DNA of 64,000 nucleotides from Paramacrobiotus metropolitanus (Eukaryota > Tardigrada > Eutardigrada > Parachela > Macrobiotidae): contig NW_026570249.1 of NCBI RefSeq assembly GCF_019649055.1, positions 1,178,001 to 1,242,000 of the forward strand, written 5' to 3'. Both the position numbers and the translations under genes were made by a program. Numbering within the stretch: position 1 is the first letter of the stretch; every line of letters begins with the position of its first letter. This document shows, one piece after another, positions 39,646-51,944 of the stretch. Under the pieces are notes generated by a model. That model had not been told where the DNA came from and made no database searches. It saw nothing but the letters and a program-made list of their open reading frames with translations.

Positions 39646-40477
39646 CAATTTTGCTAGGTATATCTTCGTTCGCGAGAAATACTCGATTGTTGATAGGCGG
39701 TAAATCAACGCGGCTGCCCAGATGTGTTCCCAAGATTTCCGGCAGGCTTTCAACCATCCAATGTGTCGGTTTTGTGTCCGTAGCGAGACGGGCGATGACG
39801 AGTATGCAACTCTCCTGATCGAAGCGAAGATGAAAATGGCAGCGATCAGCCGGATTTCCACGGGTTAATTTAAATCTGACTTGAATGGCGTCGTTAATAT
39901 GCTTGATTATGCGAAGTTTATCGGAAGGATCGCGCAGAACGTCTTGAGTCTGGACAAAAGGGATGAAGTGCTTTTCATACAGGAAACCGCTGCGGCGGTC
40001 CAACAAAGAGGGTCCGCTTGGTGGCAACGCACTGGCCACTTGGTGGAAGTGGACCACCTCAAAACCAGTACTGGGTGGATGAACGACTGTCTTGGAAACA
40101 TCAGTTCTGATGCAAAACATTTTGCAATCCGAGTTACAACCATTAAGCATGTTTAGCATGACGGCTGGTCGAAAACAAAACGGCCCATTATATTCCTCAC
40201 GCAGTGCCGCAAATACATGAATGTCTCCGTGCCAACCTTTTTCTCTGGCGAGCTTTGTGTCCCAGTATGACGGCAAATGCCAAACGTCTTTCATGTGCAT
40301 CCATCGAGCTTGGACTATTATCGAGTTAAAGTGGATGAAGGCGTAGTTGCCGTCGATATCTTGGATATTTCCGAGCCACCAAGCGTCGCTGCTGCGGGCG
40401 ACAACAGTGTTGTGATAGCTAATTTGATTGGCATCCGTCAACACCGTCTGATATAGGGGCATCCCGTCCAGGGGGGC
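39646..40477 (-). CDS. internal exon of a host gene, family unrecognised (tardigrade-like)
   Basis: On the minus strand an acceptor CTTTTTTTGTTAG ends at 40478 and a donor GTTAGT runs 39645-39640. The frame is open throughout: 832 bp, entering in phase 0 and leaving in phase 1. The N-terminal part (YHNTVVARSS, WWLGNIQDIDG, YAFIHFNS, ARWMHMKDVW) looks like a small beta-barrel of Tudor/Agenet type, with the W-G-x-I-x-D pattern followed by an aromatic strand. The rest is Cys/His-containing and unassigned. I have the impression of a tardigrade-restricted family but cannot check it. The exon at 23352-24107 could belong to the same gene. Confidence 0.6.
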
Positions 40478-40827
40478 CTAACAAAAAAAGTATTCATAAA
40501 TTTATCAGAAGTCATAAGTAAGCAAAAAGAACATTTGGGCTTAATTTAAGTAGCAAATGCTTCCCAATATGGGATTTTTCGTGTAAACTCATAAATAGAA
40601 ACATCACATTTTGAAAGATAATTTTGAATGACCGTAAGAAAAAACCGGTAAGTTACGAAATACCAAAAAGAAACGTGGTTTCGAATTTTATATGAAAAGC
40701 CGATTGCGTTAAATTTGGGTGTGACGAAACAAATATGATTTTTTCAATAGCTTTCTTTCACTCCGCTCATAATGACTAACCAGGGCACTATTTCCGCCTC
40801 CAAAATCACAAAAATTTCATTTTTTGT
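40478..40827. other. no gene seen (probable intron)
   Basis: AT-rich sequence directly upstream of the exon's acceptor; nothing else recognised. Confidence 0.35.
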
Positions 40828-41447
40828 AAAAAGGTAGTAGGCTACCATGGTATGTTTAAAAAAATATTATCATCTGCAGAGGTCAATTGGGCGTGCGCAT
40901 GGTCTAACATAAACTAAATGAGTACATAGTACTGCATACTATTATTATGCAGTACGGGCATTTACCATATTATTATATTAATTTTGCGGCTACTGGACCA
41001 GCCGCGGACCCTTCCAGGTGTCAAGCACCGACATAACTTCCAAAACGCTTCCGGTAGTCCCATCTTACCTGGCAGGGGCTACATCATACATTTTTTAGAA
41101 ATCTCTTACCTAAAAGCTTCCTAATATTTCGTAAGCATATGGACATACAAGCAGCTTAAAAATTAGAGAAGTTATTGAATTTCTGAAATTTAATAATTTT
41201 GCTGCGATGGTCAACGCACGCGCGCTGTAGCACGCACTTCGATGCTCGGCATGTGGAAGGATCCACGGGACGTGCAGTGCTCCCAAAAACAATACTGCGG
41301 CATAAAATGCAATTATTTAATAATAGTTACATCTAATAAACAGTATGTGCACTCTGTACAGATTTAATTTATGTGAGACCACGCCAAAGTGCCCTTTGCA
41401 GATGAAAATATTTTTTAAACATACCACGGTAGTCTACTACCTTTTTA
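40828..41447. mobile_element. 620-bp MITE with 60-bp inverted repeats
   Basis: The left end TAAAAAGGTAGTAGGCTACC...TCATCTGCAGAGG (40828-40892) is matched by the inverse complement at 41386-41447 with a few changes. No ORF of transposase type. Confidence 0.65.
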
Positions 41448-41451
41448 AAAA

Positions 41452-41605
41452 GAAAATAGCAAACGTTTGAAGAAAACCTCAAAAATCAAACATAGAAAGC
41501 TAATGGCAAAAATTAAGAATCCACCACTGCAAAACCGACCATCCCACCACTGTCTCTACAGCCAGAACGCGTTTTAGCCAACTTTGCTGGGCTGCTGTTG
41601 CCGGC
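41452..41605 (+). mobile_element. Helitron fragment
   Basis: AATCCACCACTGCAAAAC..., then CACCACTGTCTC...AACTTTGCTGG, matches the internal part of the two Helitrons at 42.86 and 45.77 kb. Confidence 0.5.
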
Positions 41606-41865
41606 CCGGTACATGGTACTAAATTTGTGCTGCCTTTGGGGCTATGCGCCCATTTAGGCCTCGTCCCGAATTCAAAACGAATCTCGTTGCGATACAGCAA
41701 CTCCACCTCGCGAGGTGGCTTGGGGTACCGTATCTGTAGGCGTGGCCACTGCATACAACCACATCGTGCGGTTGAGCAACCGTACGATAGCGCGATTCGC
41801 TTTGGATTCGGAACGAGGCCTTAGTCCAACATTGTATGTTCAACAGACCTTGCTTCAAGGTCTGA

Positions 41866-42680
41866 CTTTGTAGTAAACTGTTTTGGAAAACTAGGTGGAG
41901 TCTGAGGATGTCCCGAAACGAAAATTCGAGTTGCTCTATTTCTAAAACAAAAATTGCAGTTATTTATCGAAGTGCATTGCGTTGTGTCACATTATAATTT
42001 TTGGAAGAGAGGTTGTTCCTCGGTTTTTTACTGGTAAGAGCTGTGACTTTCGTATGACCGTGTTCGGCCAGGAAACGGGAGAGCTCAGGCCACGCACATG
42101 TAATTCTCGTGGAAAGGGCGAGTATACAATTTGAAAATCAGTTCTTTATTAACGCTTGGAGTAATTTTCTAGATCAAACCCGTTTTTGCAAGGGCAGTGT
42201 CTAAGCTATCTTTATCAGCTGAATTTTGTTTTTTTTGTTGCTCCCCGTCATGCAGCAAAAAATTATAGGGAAAATATATAAAAAAATTCAGGTAATAATT
42301 TGAAACTTTTTCGAAAAATACGGAAACGTTTTAACTGTATAGCTCATCCGGCGCAAGCACCATGTCACAAAATTTTTTTGAATGAATAACAATGTCGTTC
42401 TCTAGATACAGCAGTTGGAAAAATTTAAAAAGCTTTTATGGGAAGGAAATGCCGCAAGATTCTGCATTCTGCGAGCTGGAACACGAAAAAGTTTACGCAG
42501 TTTTATTTAGTCCCTTTGTTAACGAGCATGTGTCAATTTTCCAAAACAAATTTTGATGTTTTAGTATCAAACAAAATTCTCGATCGAACGAGTCTAAACA
42601 GTTTGCGATCGGGTAAACGGTTCGCGAGAATCAAGCCAAAAACGAAGACGGCCATTTTGTTCAGCCACCCGGTCCCTTCT
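41866..42680 (+). repeat. dispersed repeat, copy 1 (inverted mate at 50.87-51.70 kb)
   Basis: Phrases such as CTGTTTTGGAAAACTAGG(T/G)GGA, ATCAAACCCGTTT, GCTATCTTTATCAGCT and GGCCATTTTGTT(C/A)(A/G)G(C/G)CACCCGGT recur in inverse orientation at 50870-51700. It contains an internal palindromic tract. No transposase. Confidence 0.5.
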
Positions 42681-42860
42681 TAACCTTTTAACCCGCGGGT
42701 GGATAGTGATTTTGGTTGTTTTTTTTAAGTGGACATTTCAACTGTGAAGTAGTGTGCCCACGCCAGCGCGCCTGCATTTTATTATTAGATTAACTGATTT
42801 GATTGCATTCACTGGGTGATAATCACTGTTGTAAGTGTTGTTCCGGTTCTTATCATCACT

Positions 42861-44268
42861 TCACTATATAATAATCGCGTAAACCTTAACGAAATCCCCA
42901 CTCTGTCGAGCTCGCCAGCCCGATCCAGTGAACCAAACTTCCATGTCTACGTACCATTCGATAGCCCTTACTTGGTAGATTTGCCATCGCAAGTCAGTTT
43001 TTAGATAATAAGAAAAGTTTGAAAGAGAATTTAGAAAAACTTTAACATAGAATGCCAATGGGTAAAGTCGAAAATCCACCACTGCAAAACTGACTACCTC
43101 ACCACTGTCTCGACCGCTAAAACGTTTTGCCAACTTTGCTGGGATGGGAGAAAAGTTCTTGAATCATGACCACGTATTATTCCGTAGTCTTGCATGATTC
43201 TTGAAAAATTTCTCATATGCAAAGGGTGTCAGAAAAAGTGAAGACCTAGCAAAGTCTGCGAGTATGGAACTGCCCCAAAACTGTTTGTCAAGGAGCTGCC
43301 GTTCGCAGTGGTTTGACCAGTTTAAAGTTGCAACGTTTCCACGGGCGGTTGTCATTGGTACTGTCGTACTGATTTGCCGTTGAAGTCAAAAATTTGTTAT
43401 GACTAAGATCATGACTTGCGACTCGCAGGTTGCGAGTACTGTTAATTTGTTTTCTGTGGAAAACGATGTCCGAAAAAGGTGGTACTGATGTAGTGATGTT
43501 TAGGGTTGATGGTATTGCATGTTTATGGTTTAGGGACAGCAAGCTGGCAGCTGCAGCCTGCCTGCATATGTTCATATCCCACATGAGCTTAGTTAATGTG
43601 TATTAAATGCAGCAAAGCTACTTATATAGCGAACAAGTTTTTTATTTGAGGGAGTGCTTAGCGGTCGTTATGCGCGTCATCAAGGGAGTGCTTCATTGTT
43701 AAGAACGACAGGTTTTACGAAACTTGAAATAATTTTGTTAGTTTTTATAGAAGGCGGAGCCGCAGGCGACGCCGAGCTGCGGCGCGAGCGGAGCTCGTGG
43801 AGCAGCAAAGGAGGCATCCTACATACTTTACATTACTTTACTTACTTTGAAATTCGAAACAGCGCGGCTGAGCGCGCGAATCGCGACGGTAAAAATGAGC
43901 AGATAGGTAAGCCACTAAGCCGTATCTAAATTACAGAGCTACTATTTTGCAACTGGGCAGATAATTTGAAATTTTGAATGATACGAGTTACTTAATTGTT
44001 TACTGTTATGGTGCGAAGGATTCGTTCTGTAGAGCTAACCGGTAAGCTGAAATCCGGTTCATTTCCGGGAAGAAAATTTGAAAATTTTCACTTGCTCACA
44101 AGCCCTGTCCAGGGTTGTCCTGGCTTTCCAGTGACATTATAACAGCAGTAACATAATAATTCTATGATTTCCTACTATCTATACTTTTAGAAGTAGTTGA
44201 AACAGTTAGTTTTTTGCATTGATTTATTCATATCTTTTATTCCGCGCAGTTTGCGCGGGATCTCCTAG
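42861..44268 (+). mobile_element. non-autonomous Helitron, copy 1 (1408 bp)
   Basis: The 5' end is TCACTATATAATAATCGCG. The 3' end is a GC-rich hairpin (CCGCGCA-GT-TTGCGCGG, 44242-44258), then CTAG at 44265-44268 followed by T. This is the Helitron signature (5' TC, 3' hairpin plus CTRR, no target duplication). No Rep/helicase ORF. The 5' flanking base is T rather than the expected A. Confidence 0.75.
44242..44268 (+). terminator. Helitron 3' terminal hairpin and CTAG
   Basis: The hairpin arms CCGCGCA/TTGCGCGG lie seven bases before the terminal CTAG. In Helitrons this is the rolling-circle termination signal (family knowledge). Confidence 0.75.
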
Positions 44269-44298
44269 TAATATGTGATAATTCTATTGGTTACATAC

Positions 44299-44977
44299 CA
44301 GTGATGTCCCGTTTGCAGTTTTTCATGTCCCGACCGCACTTTCACGATCAAAAACTTTCCCGCACCCGCTCCCGCACCCGAGCGCTCGGACCGTCCCGCA
44401 ACCCGCTCCGATTCCCGATTTTCAATGAATCAATAATTTTAATAATTGTTACAAATCTATTACAAAATTTTTGTGACAAAGTTTCGTCGAAAAGTTTAAT
44501 GGATACGCATTTTCTAGAAGACTAGACCTGCATGATAAATCTTACTTTTACTTTTCAAAAAAACTGAACTTGGCTCGTAATTATAACTTATACAATTGCC
44601 GTAAATATATTTTCTTTCGAAACCGACGTTTGCGTCACAGGAGCTACGGAGCTAGCCGCCGCTTATCAAATCGCTGTATCGCAACTGGATTCGCTTTGAA
44701 TCAGAGACCCACCCTAAGACACCAACTTTCGCGCGAAGCGCGAAGCTGACGCACTTTTTGGCTGCGAAAATTGCTAGAAATTCTATAAAAAATTTTTTAA
44801 TTCAAAGAAATCCCGTGTTTTCCCGAGTAGCGGGCGGGCGTACTAATCAGGCTATATTCCCGACCGCACCCGATCCGAGCAGAAAGCCTCCCGCACCGCT
44901 TTCCGAGCAAAAGCGGGTGCGGGATGCGGGAAATTCCCGTGATTTACCGAGCCCGTGAAAAAAACGGGACATCACTG
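44299..44977. mobile_element. hAT-type MITE, 679 bp, with 8-bp TSD
   Basis: The ends CAGTGATGTCCCGTTT and AAACGGGACATCACTG are inverted repeats. TTACATAC flanks both sides exactly (44291-44298 and 44978-44985). CAG(T/G)G-type ends with 8-bp duplications define the hAT superfamily. The interior is rich in CCCGCACCC and inverse words and has no transposase. Confidence 0.85.
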
Positions 44978-44985
44978 TTACATAC

Positions 44986-45769
44986 AGACTTACAGTATTA
45001 CAACAAGTACAGACTTTTCGGGAGAGGGGGTGGGGGCGCTATTGTTCTCCGCGAGGTCGAAGTGTGGCGCCAAATGCGTCAGTCCGGAATTTGGTAAATT
45101 TTATATGGGAAACGAAATTTAACACTTTTTTCCCAAGTTTTCCTATATTCAAACTCCCAAGTTTAGACCAAAAGGTTCGGCCATAACTAAATTTTTCCGT
45201 AGACGTCTAGTCTATGCTATCTTCGGATTAGCTCAAGCAGTTGTATTACTTACCTACATTGCGCAGGCCTGTAAACAGGATACTAAACAGGCCTCTAAAC
45301 AGGATATTTTAAACAAAACATACGTAAATCGGGGTGCGAACTCATGGAAAATATGAATATTAAAGATTAAGCTGGACTAAAACTGATCACGCGTGGACGA
45401 GGCCATAAAAAATAAAGTTAGTCACGTTGAACGGTAAGATTGTACCTCAACGGTAACGGTAAGTGTTCGAAATAATGGTCAAAGCGAAGTCTGCATACTT
45501 CGTACATATAAATATACAAGATTATTTATTGAGATTAGCGATAAAATACAATCACAAGTTTGCTATAAAGTAAACGACATTTGTACAGATACTGATTACA
45601 CAGACTCGGCCGATTACGGAAATAGGCGGCCTAAGCCCTAATCACACAAAACATTTCATCCAAATACATTTAATACAAGATAAGCACGGATAAGTATTGG
45701 CTTACGAATACATTACGACATTCACAGGCAATTAAACTAGAAAAAAAACCTCGTTGATTTTATTAATCA
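44986..45769. other. no gene seen
   Basis: Intergenic, AT-rich; one short tandem (AAACAGG(A/C)(T/C)(A/C)CTAAACAGG) at about 45273-45306. Confidence 0.35.
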
Positions 45770-47254
45770 TCACTATATAATAATCGCGTAAGCCTTAACG
45801 AAATCCCCACTCTGTCGAGTTCGTCAGCTCGATCCACCGAATCAAACTTCTAGGTCTATATATCATTCGATAGCCCTTAGTGGGTAGATTTGCCATCGCT
45901 ACTCCGTTTTTAGAGGAAAACAAACAGTTAAAGGAAAACTTCAAAAACCTTTAACATAGAAGGCCAATGGGAAAAGGTGAGAATCCACCATTGCAAAACT
46001 GGCCACCTCACTACTGTCTCGGACAGCTAAAAACGCGTTTTGGCCAGCTTTGCTGGCACTGGGAGAGTTCTCGAGTCATACCCACGTACTATTCGGTAGT
46101 CTTGGTTCTTGAGTGAAATTATAAAGTTTTCATCAACAAATGGCTTCAGAAAAAGTAAGTTTCAGCAAAGAAAGACTGAAGACCTAACAAACTCTGCGTG
46201 TAGGGAAGTGCTTAAAACTGTTTCTCAAGAAGCTGTCGTTCGCAGGGTTTGACCAATTTAAAGTTGCAACGTTTCCACGGGCGGTTGCCATTGGTACTGA
46301 TATGCCGCTGAAGACAAAAACTTGCGACGAATTGCGACTCGCATGTTGCGAGTTAATTTGTTATCTGTCGACTGTCGAAAATAAAATCCGAGATAGATGG
46401 TACTGCATGTTTAGTGGTGGTGTTAAATTGCATGTTTAGTACTTTATGGTTTAGGGACAGCAAGCCGGCAGCTGCATATCCCACATGCGCTTCAGTTAGG
46501 TAATGTGCATTAACTGCAGCAGACCTAGATAATTAGTCTTTCTATTTGACCGATCATTAGGCGCGTCATCCAAAATGGTTGTTGAGAACGTGAGTGTTGA
46601 GAACGAGAAATTTTGCGAAACCCGATAAAAAATTCGTCAGTTTTTTATAGAAGACGGAGCCGCAGGCGACGCCTAGCTGCGGTGCGAGCGGAGCTCGCGG
46701 AGCAGCAAGCGAGGCAAGCTGCTTTACATTTCTGGCATAACGAGCGATGACCAAAATATTACAGTAGCTTGAAATGACTATTTGTTTTTTGAAAAAAGTA
46801 ATTTACCAATAGTCGCGGACCAGCAGACGAGGCAAACCTGCCTTAATATAATATTTCCGGACTGCAGGGCTAACGCTACAGTGAAATCTGATACAGCGCC
46901 ATCGTAGAAATGAGCGGGGAACATAAATTTTACTTAAATTAAACAGCTACTATTTTACAATTGGGCGAAAATTTTGAGTGATTGTGATTTACAGTTATGG
47001 TGTGAAGGATTCGTTCTGGAACTGAACGGAAAGCCGGTCCCGTTTCCGGGAAGAAAACTTGAAAAAATTCATATCCAAGGTTTTCCCAGCAGTCGGCGGG
47101 TTGAAAAAAGAACCAGTAGTGACAGCATACTATCATCAATTTTTAAAACGGTCATTGTTGACTTTTAGATTTATAAAAATTAAATAACTATTATTTTTTG
47201 CCCTAAATTATTCTTCTCTTATTTGTTCCGCGCAATTTGCGCGGGGTCTGCTAG
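45770..47254 (+). mobile_element. non-autonomous Helitron, copy 2 (1485 bp)
   Basis: The 5' end is A|TCACTATATAATAATCGCG (the target A at 45769). The 3' hairpin CCGCGCA-AT-TTGCGCGG (about 47227-47244) is followed by CTAG 47251-47254 and a target T. It is in the same orientation as copy 1 with a diverged interior. No Rep/helicase. Confidence 0.8.
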
Positions 47255-47666
47255 TTTTAATATAATAATAATAACAGTTAATAATAAATAATACATAATT
47301 ATGGCACGACATTGACAGCCAGTCAGTCACCAACCCCCAACTCACCACAACGCTCGGGATAGTGTTATCCATTTTTTCGCCCATAGAAATAAGTTAACAA
47401 CAGATACTACCAAGATGGATGAAATATAGATAAAATATTACGTAGATACTATTATTAAAATTATGCTATCAGAAGCGTGAATAAACTGATCAAAGGGAAA
47501 ATGTTTGTCGCTTCAGTAGTTGCACACTGCAGAAAACCATGGATTTGTCAAAATTTAACGCACAACCACGCTTCAAACAAACGCGTTGTGCCCCACTTCG
47601 TGCCCTGTTAACGGTTAAAGGAACGCGTGGAAACAAGCGCGCGTCAGCGACGTGTACTTACTCATA
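47255..47666. other. no gene seen
   Basis: Intergenic, AT-rich; a 61-codon frame at 47539 runs into the next element and is not credible. Confidence 0.35.
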
Positions 47667-47676
47667 TAGATATTGG

Positions 47677-50418
47677 ACGCGTGTCTGTGCTCTGATCCAA
47701 TCCTTCTGGAGGGTTGGGATCTGAGTTATTCACCTAATTCGGTTCATTCTGTGCACTTTGCGTCTCGTGCTCAGTACAGCAATTACACGTCCACTCTCGC
47801 ATGAAATCCATTGGAAATTGTGGCTGTGCCGAGTCTAAGTTAGCGATCAAACAAGGTAAAATCAAAGTTTTTTATTTCGGATCTCAACAAATAAAAGTCA
47901 TCGCCGACTACCTAATCAAATTTTTGAATTATAATTGTAAATGAGCATTTTCAGATTAGTTCTTATCCAAGTGTGAGGAACCTTGATGTGTACAGCGCAA
48001 CTTATACACTGATCCACAAATTTGCATTTACTGTTGCACTACTTCATATAAATGTTTATTGAATGTTTATTTTACCATTACTGTGCTATAATATTTTACT
48101 ACAAAACAGTTTATACAAGGCAACCAGGCGTACGATGTATCAGCGCACAGTATTTATAAAAGTTAGGCTACGCGAACAAAACTTATCCCTGACGGTTCTT
48201 TTCAAACCAATTAAACGGACATTGCAAATCGCGCCCGCACAAAATAAGAAAGTCAGAAATAAAATGAGCTTGAAAACCCAAATCTAACTTACAACCTCCA
48301 GTTAACTAAAACTTTTGACGATACTAATGTGTGCACTCGGGTTAAGACTTAGATTTGGGCTAACATGATCACTAAGGTTTATACTTGGCTATAAACTAAG
48401 AACAGCACTCTGGTGAAGACTCTGGTTAAAATACGGTCAGCAAACACTCAGATTTACCAACCCTTTTGTTCGGTTTCAGCTTACCCCCGTTTGGCAAACT
48501 CACTCGATTTTTTCCGCAAATCTTCTCGGAACTATCACCCAAATAAACGTTCGCATCGAAAATGTCTTCATTTCTGCTTTATCTTCGTTATTTTTTTAAT
48601 AAAAATATTGAACTCAACCTTTTCGTTGAAAATGCTTTTAGTAATATCTACGCAGGGAAAGCCGCATGATATACGTACATTTCGGAATAAAAACACGGGG
48701 GCATAAAACGCTTTCGCATATAGCAATTTTAGCATAGCACAATTTGGCTTAAAATCCAAATTTTAATAAAACTTGAAAAGTTAAAACACATACTGGATTA
48801 AAAAAACCAAAGCCAGCTAAAAAAGGCTAATAATTTTATGAGCACCACGAAAATATATTAAGAAAACAAAAGAAATGTTCACAAAAACAACTAAAACATA
48901 AAAAAAAAACTTAAAATAACATTCTAATGAGATTATATACTAGAGCGTACACAAAAAAGACAGTAGCATGCCGAATGTCTGTGTGGCGAATCAGCGAAAT
49001 GTTTTTGTGCCAAATTTTTCTCACGCCAATGTTTCAGCGTAAAATTGTTTTTCATAAGCATTTTGCAAAAATAGTTATGTGGAGCGCAACATTAACGATT
49101 CCTGAATTATTAAATGATACGTGGTGTGAAAATAAAGATGTTAGTGTTAGCTTTCACAAGAGTGTTAGTCCGAGTACTAATGCTAGTCTTAATCAACGTA
49201 TAAACTTGAGTGGTGATACTAGTTCAAAGCATAGTCTAAACCCGAGTGCTCATAGTAGTGTTGGCAAAAGTTTCAAGCCAACGGAATAATTGCATGAAAT
49301 GCCTATAATGCGTTTTAAAACAATTTTGAAACAATTTCCATTAGATTTGGAACGCTCTGCCACTTCGGCAGTGGAAGTAAAAAGTAGCGTAGCGGTAGCC
49401 TATTTTTTATTTCCAAAATCAGCTTAAAGGAAAAAAAAATATATTTGTTTCGAAATATTTAACCAAAGAAATGGTATGTTAAGATAACTTTTTATTCTCA
49501 GCTTTTTTTCTCTAGTAATTTTTCTCGATTGAAATATAACTGTTAGGTGTACGCATATCTATTATTTCAAGACAGCAGATTTAACAGACGTACAGGATGA
49601 AAAATTGTTGTGAGAAATGGCGGCGCAAAATTAAATGTGCAAGCAATTCAAAAACTCTCAGGCTTTAAATCCTCATCATTAATAATGTCGTATATTTTTT
49701 GCAATTACGTCATTTTCAGTTTCTAGTATTCTTTTGGTTTGTCAAAAATCGGCTACTATAAAATTAAATTTATTATACCATTAAATTTTCTTTAAATTTT
49801 TGAATTAGAATTAGTTCTTTTATAGTGCATCACTTCTGTTATAGTGCATTTCTGACTGAATACATTTCACTAGTGAACATAATAATAAATTTAATTAGGT
49901 TTAATTTATTTAGGTTTAATTTAATTTAAATAGGTTTGAAGTATTTTGTGGACGGAGGGACTTTTAAGTTTTTGGTAGCAGTAATCAGAGTTCGCAAATA
50001 CTAAGCTTTCTTAGGTTTGAAAACCTGAGTATAAATGTTAGTTTTAAGCAGAGTATTATCAGAAGTATTGATCTTAGTTTTGAGCGCAGTCTTAACCCGA
50101 GTGTTCATCTTAGTTCTGTCAAAAGTTTCAGCTGACAAAAAAATTGGAACCTTTCGGATATCAGTGGATGTAAACATAAATTTTATCAAAAAAGGAACAT
50201 TGTGATAATTTGGATGACTTTTTTAAAACATTGATTATCTGAGTGCGAAAACCGAATGCAAAACACTAAGAAACCACAAATTCCAATATGTCGAGACGTG
50301 TACAGCTGTAAACACTGCTACTTAGCGCGAGACGCAAAGTGCGTAAAATGAACCGAATTAAGTGAATAACTCAGATCCCAACCCTCCAGCAGGATTGGAT
50401 CAGAGCACAGGCACGCGT
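47677..50418. mobile_element. Mutator-type non-autonomous element, 2742 bp, 10-bp TSD
   Basis: The ends ACGCGTGTCTGTGCTCTG... and ...CAGAGCACAGGCACGCGT are inverted repeats that match over about 120 bp. The flanks are the identical 10-mer TAGATATTGG (47667-47676 and 50419-50428). Duplications of 8-11 bp with long inverted repeats point to the Mutator superfamily. Subterminal GAGTGTT/AAGACT-type short repeats lie at about 48300-48480, 49140-49290 and 50000-50130. The longest frame (120 codons, 48927-49289) is built of these repeats and is not a transposase. Confidence 0.8.
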
Positions 50419-50428
50419 TAGATATTGG

Positions 50429-50869
50429 CCACGATCGCTCAAAATTACAACCAATAGAAATTGCGAAACACCGATTTCCAGTCTGGGATTCTTACATACA
50501 ACACTTTTAATTATTACGTATAACGTATTATACAGTACAGTAATCAGTAAGTACTTACGGTTGGTCGTAATCTATCTATCCTTTATAATAAAAGAATAAG
50601 AAAGTGCACGAAATTCGTGTTTGTCACGGTCTAAACTCTAACTCGGTTTAGTCATAGATACACCCAGGGCCGTAGTGAGGTCCGCGCGATGGGGGAGGCG
50701 CAATTTGCCTGCGCCAGTTTCGCCCGTTTCGAAGATCGGTCTGCGCCCACTATGCCCGTAAACTTCGAAGCCTGCGCCCGTTGCGCCAGTATACAATTTT
50801 TTTAGCAGATTAAAGAAAAATACGAGGTTCACAGCTTAAAAAATCTGATAACCAAATAAAATTGTGTAA
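50429..50869. other. no gene seen
   Basis: Intergenic. A GCGCC/TGCGCC-rich patch at about 50660-50790 resembles one at about 54715-54800. Confidence 0.35.
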
Positions 50870-51700
50870 AAATAAAATAAGGTGACCAAATAAAATTGTG
50901 TAAAAATTTATCGTGTCCCAGCTCGCAGAAATTCAGAATCTTACGACATCTGATCATACGAGCTTTCTAAATATTTCCAACTGTTTTATCAAAAGAATGG
51001 AATCAGTTTCATTCAAAAAAAATTGTTGACGTAGTGCTTGCGCCGGATGAGCTAGACAGTTAGAGCATTTCGGTACTTTTCGAAAAGGTTGCAAGTTTAT
51101 CTCCTGATTTTCTGTACTCGTATATTTTTGCTATAATTTTTTTGCAGCACGACAGAGCGCAACAAACAATGTTGGTTTAGCTGATAAAGGTAGCTAAGAC
51201 ATTGTTCTTAGAGAAACGGGTTTGATCTATAAAAACACTCCAAGCGCTAATAAGGAATTAATTTTCAAAATCAACATGCCATTTTCACGAACATTTCATT
51301 TGCGTAACCGGAGCTCTCTCGTTTCATGGCCGAACACGGTCATAAGAAAGTTACTACTCTCAGCAGTAAAAAACCAAGAAATAACCTGTTGTCCAAAAAT
51401 TGTAATGTGACACACAGCAACGTACAAAGCTGCAGAGAGGGTGAGACAACAATAAGAGTCTGTAAATAACAACAAATTTTTATTTCAGAAATAAAAAAAC
51501 TCGAATTTTTTCCGGGACATCCTGAAACTCCCCCTAGTTTTCCAAAACAGTGGACCTTGACATAAGGTCAATTATTTAACATAAATTTTGTACGTTCTAA
51601 AGATTAATCTCTCAAATGAAACCAACACAATGCCAGCCAGACAATAAAATGATCCAGCGCACCTTGATAAATCAAACGGCCATTTTGTTAGGCCACCCGG
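50870..51700 (-). repeat. dispersed repeat, copy 2
   Basis: Inverse-orientation counterpart of 41866-42680. One end carries ACCGGGTGGCCTAACAAAATGG, as at the far end of copy 1. Confidence 0.5.
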
Positions 51701-51711
51701 TATATTTAGGG

Positions 51712-51920
51712 GTATTGCTAAAGTCTGTGAGTGTGACTGGGTGGGACTGGGTGGGAGTGGGAGTTTATGTGACTGGGACCTTCTGTGACTGTGACCGTCT
51801 GTGACTGTGCCGGACTGGGCCTGGGAGCGATTGGGACTGTGACCATTTGGGACTGGGACTAGTGTGCACTACTTTACGCCACTTTACGAAAGCGCACTTC
51901 CGGCCAGTTTTTTAACTGGG
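51712..51920 (+). repeat. GTGACTGGGACTG minisatellite element, copy 2
   Basis: Same layout as 29446-29645, starting GGTATTGCTAAAGTCTG. Confidence 0.65.
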
Positions 51921-51944
51921 TGCTTTCAACGTTTTTTTTATGAA

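Noticed and set aside
48927-49289. 120-codon ORF as a transposase of the 2.7-kb Mutator-type element
   Set aside because: Its second half is made of the element's subterminal repeats and shows no DDE or zinc-finger motif.
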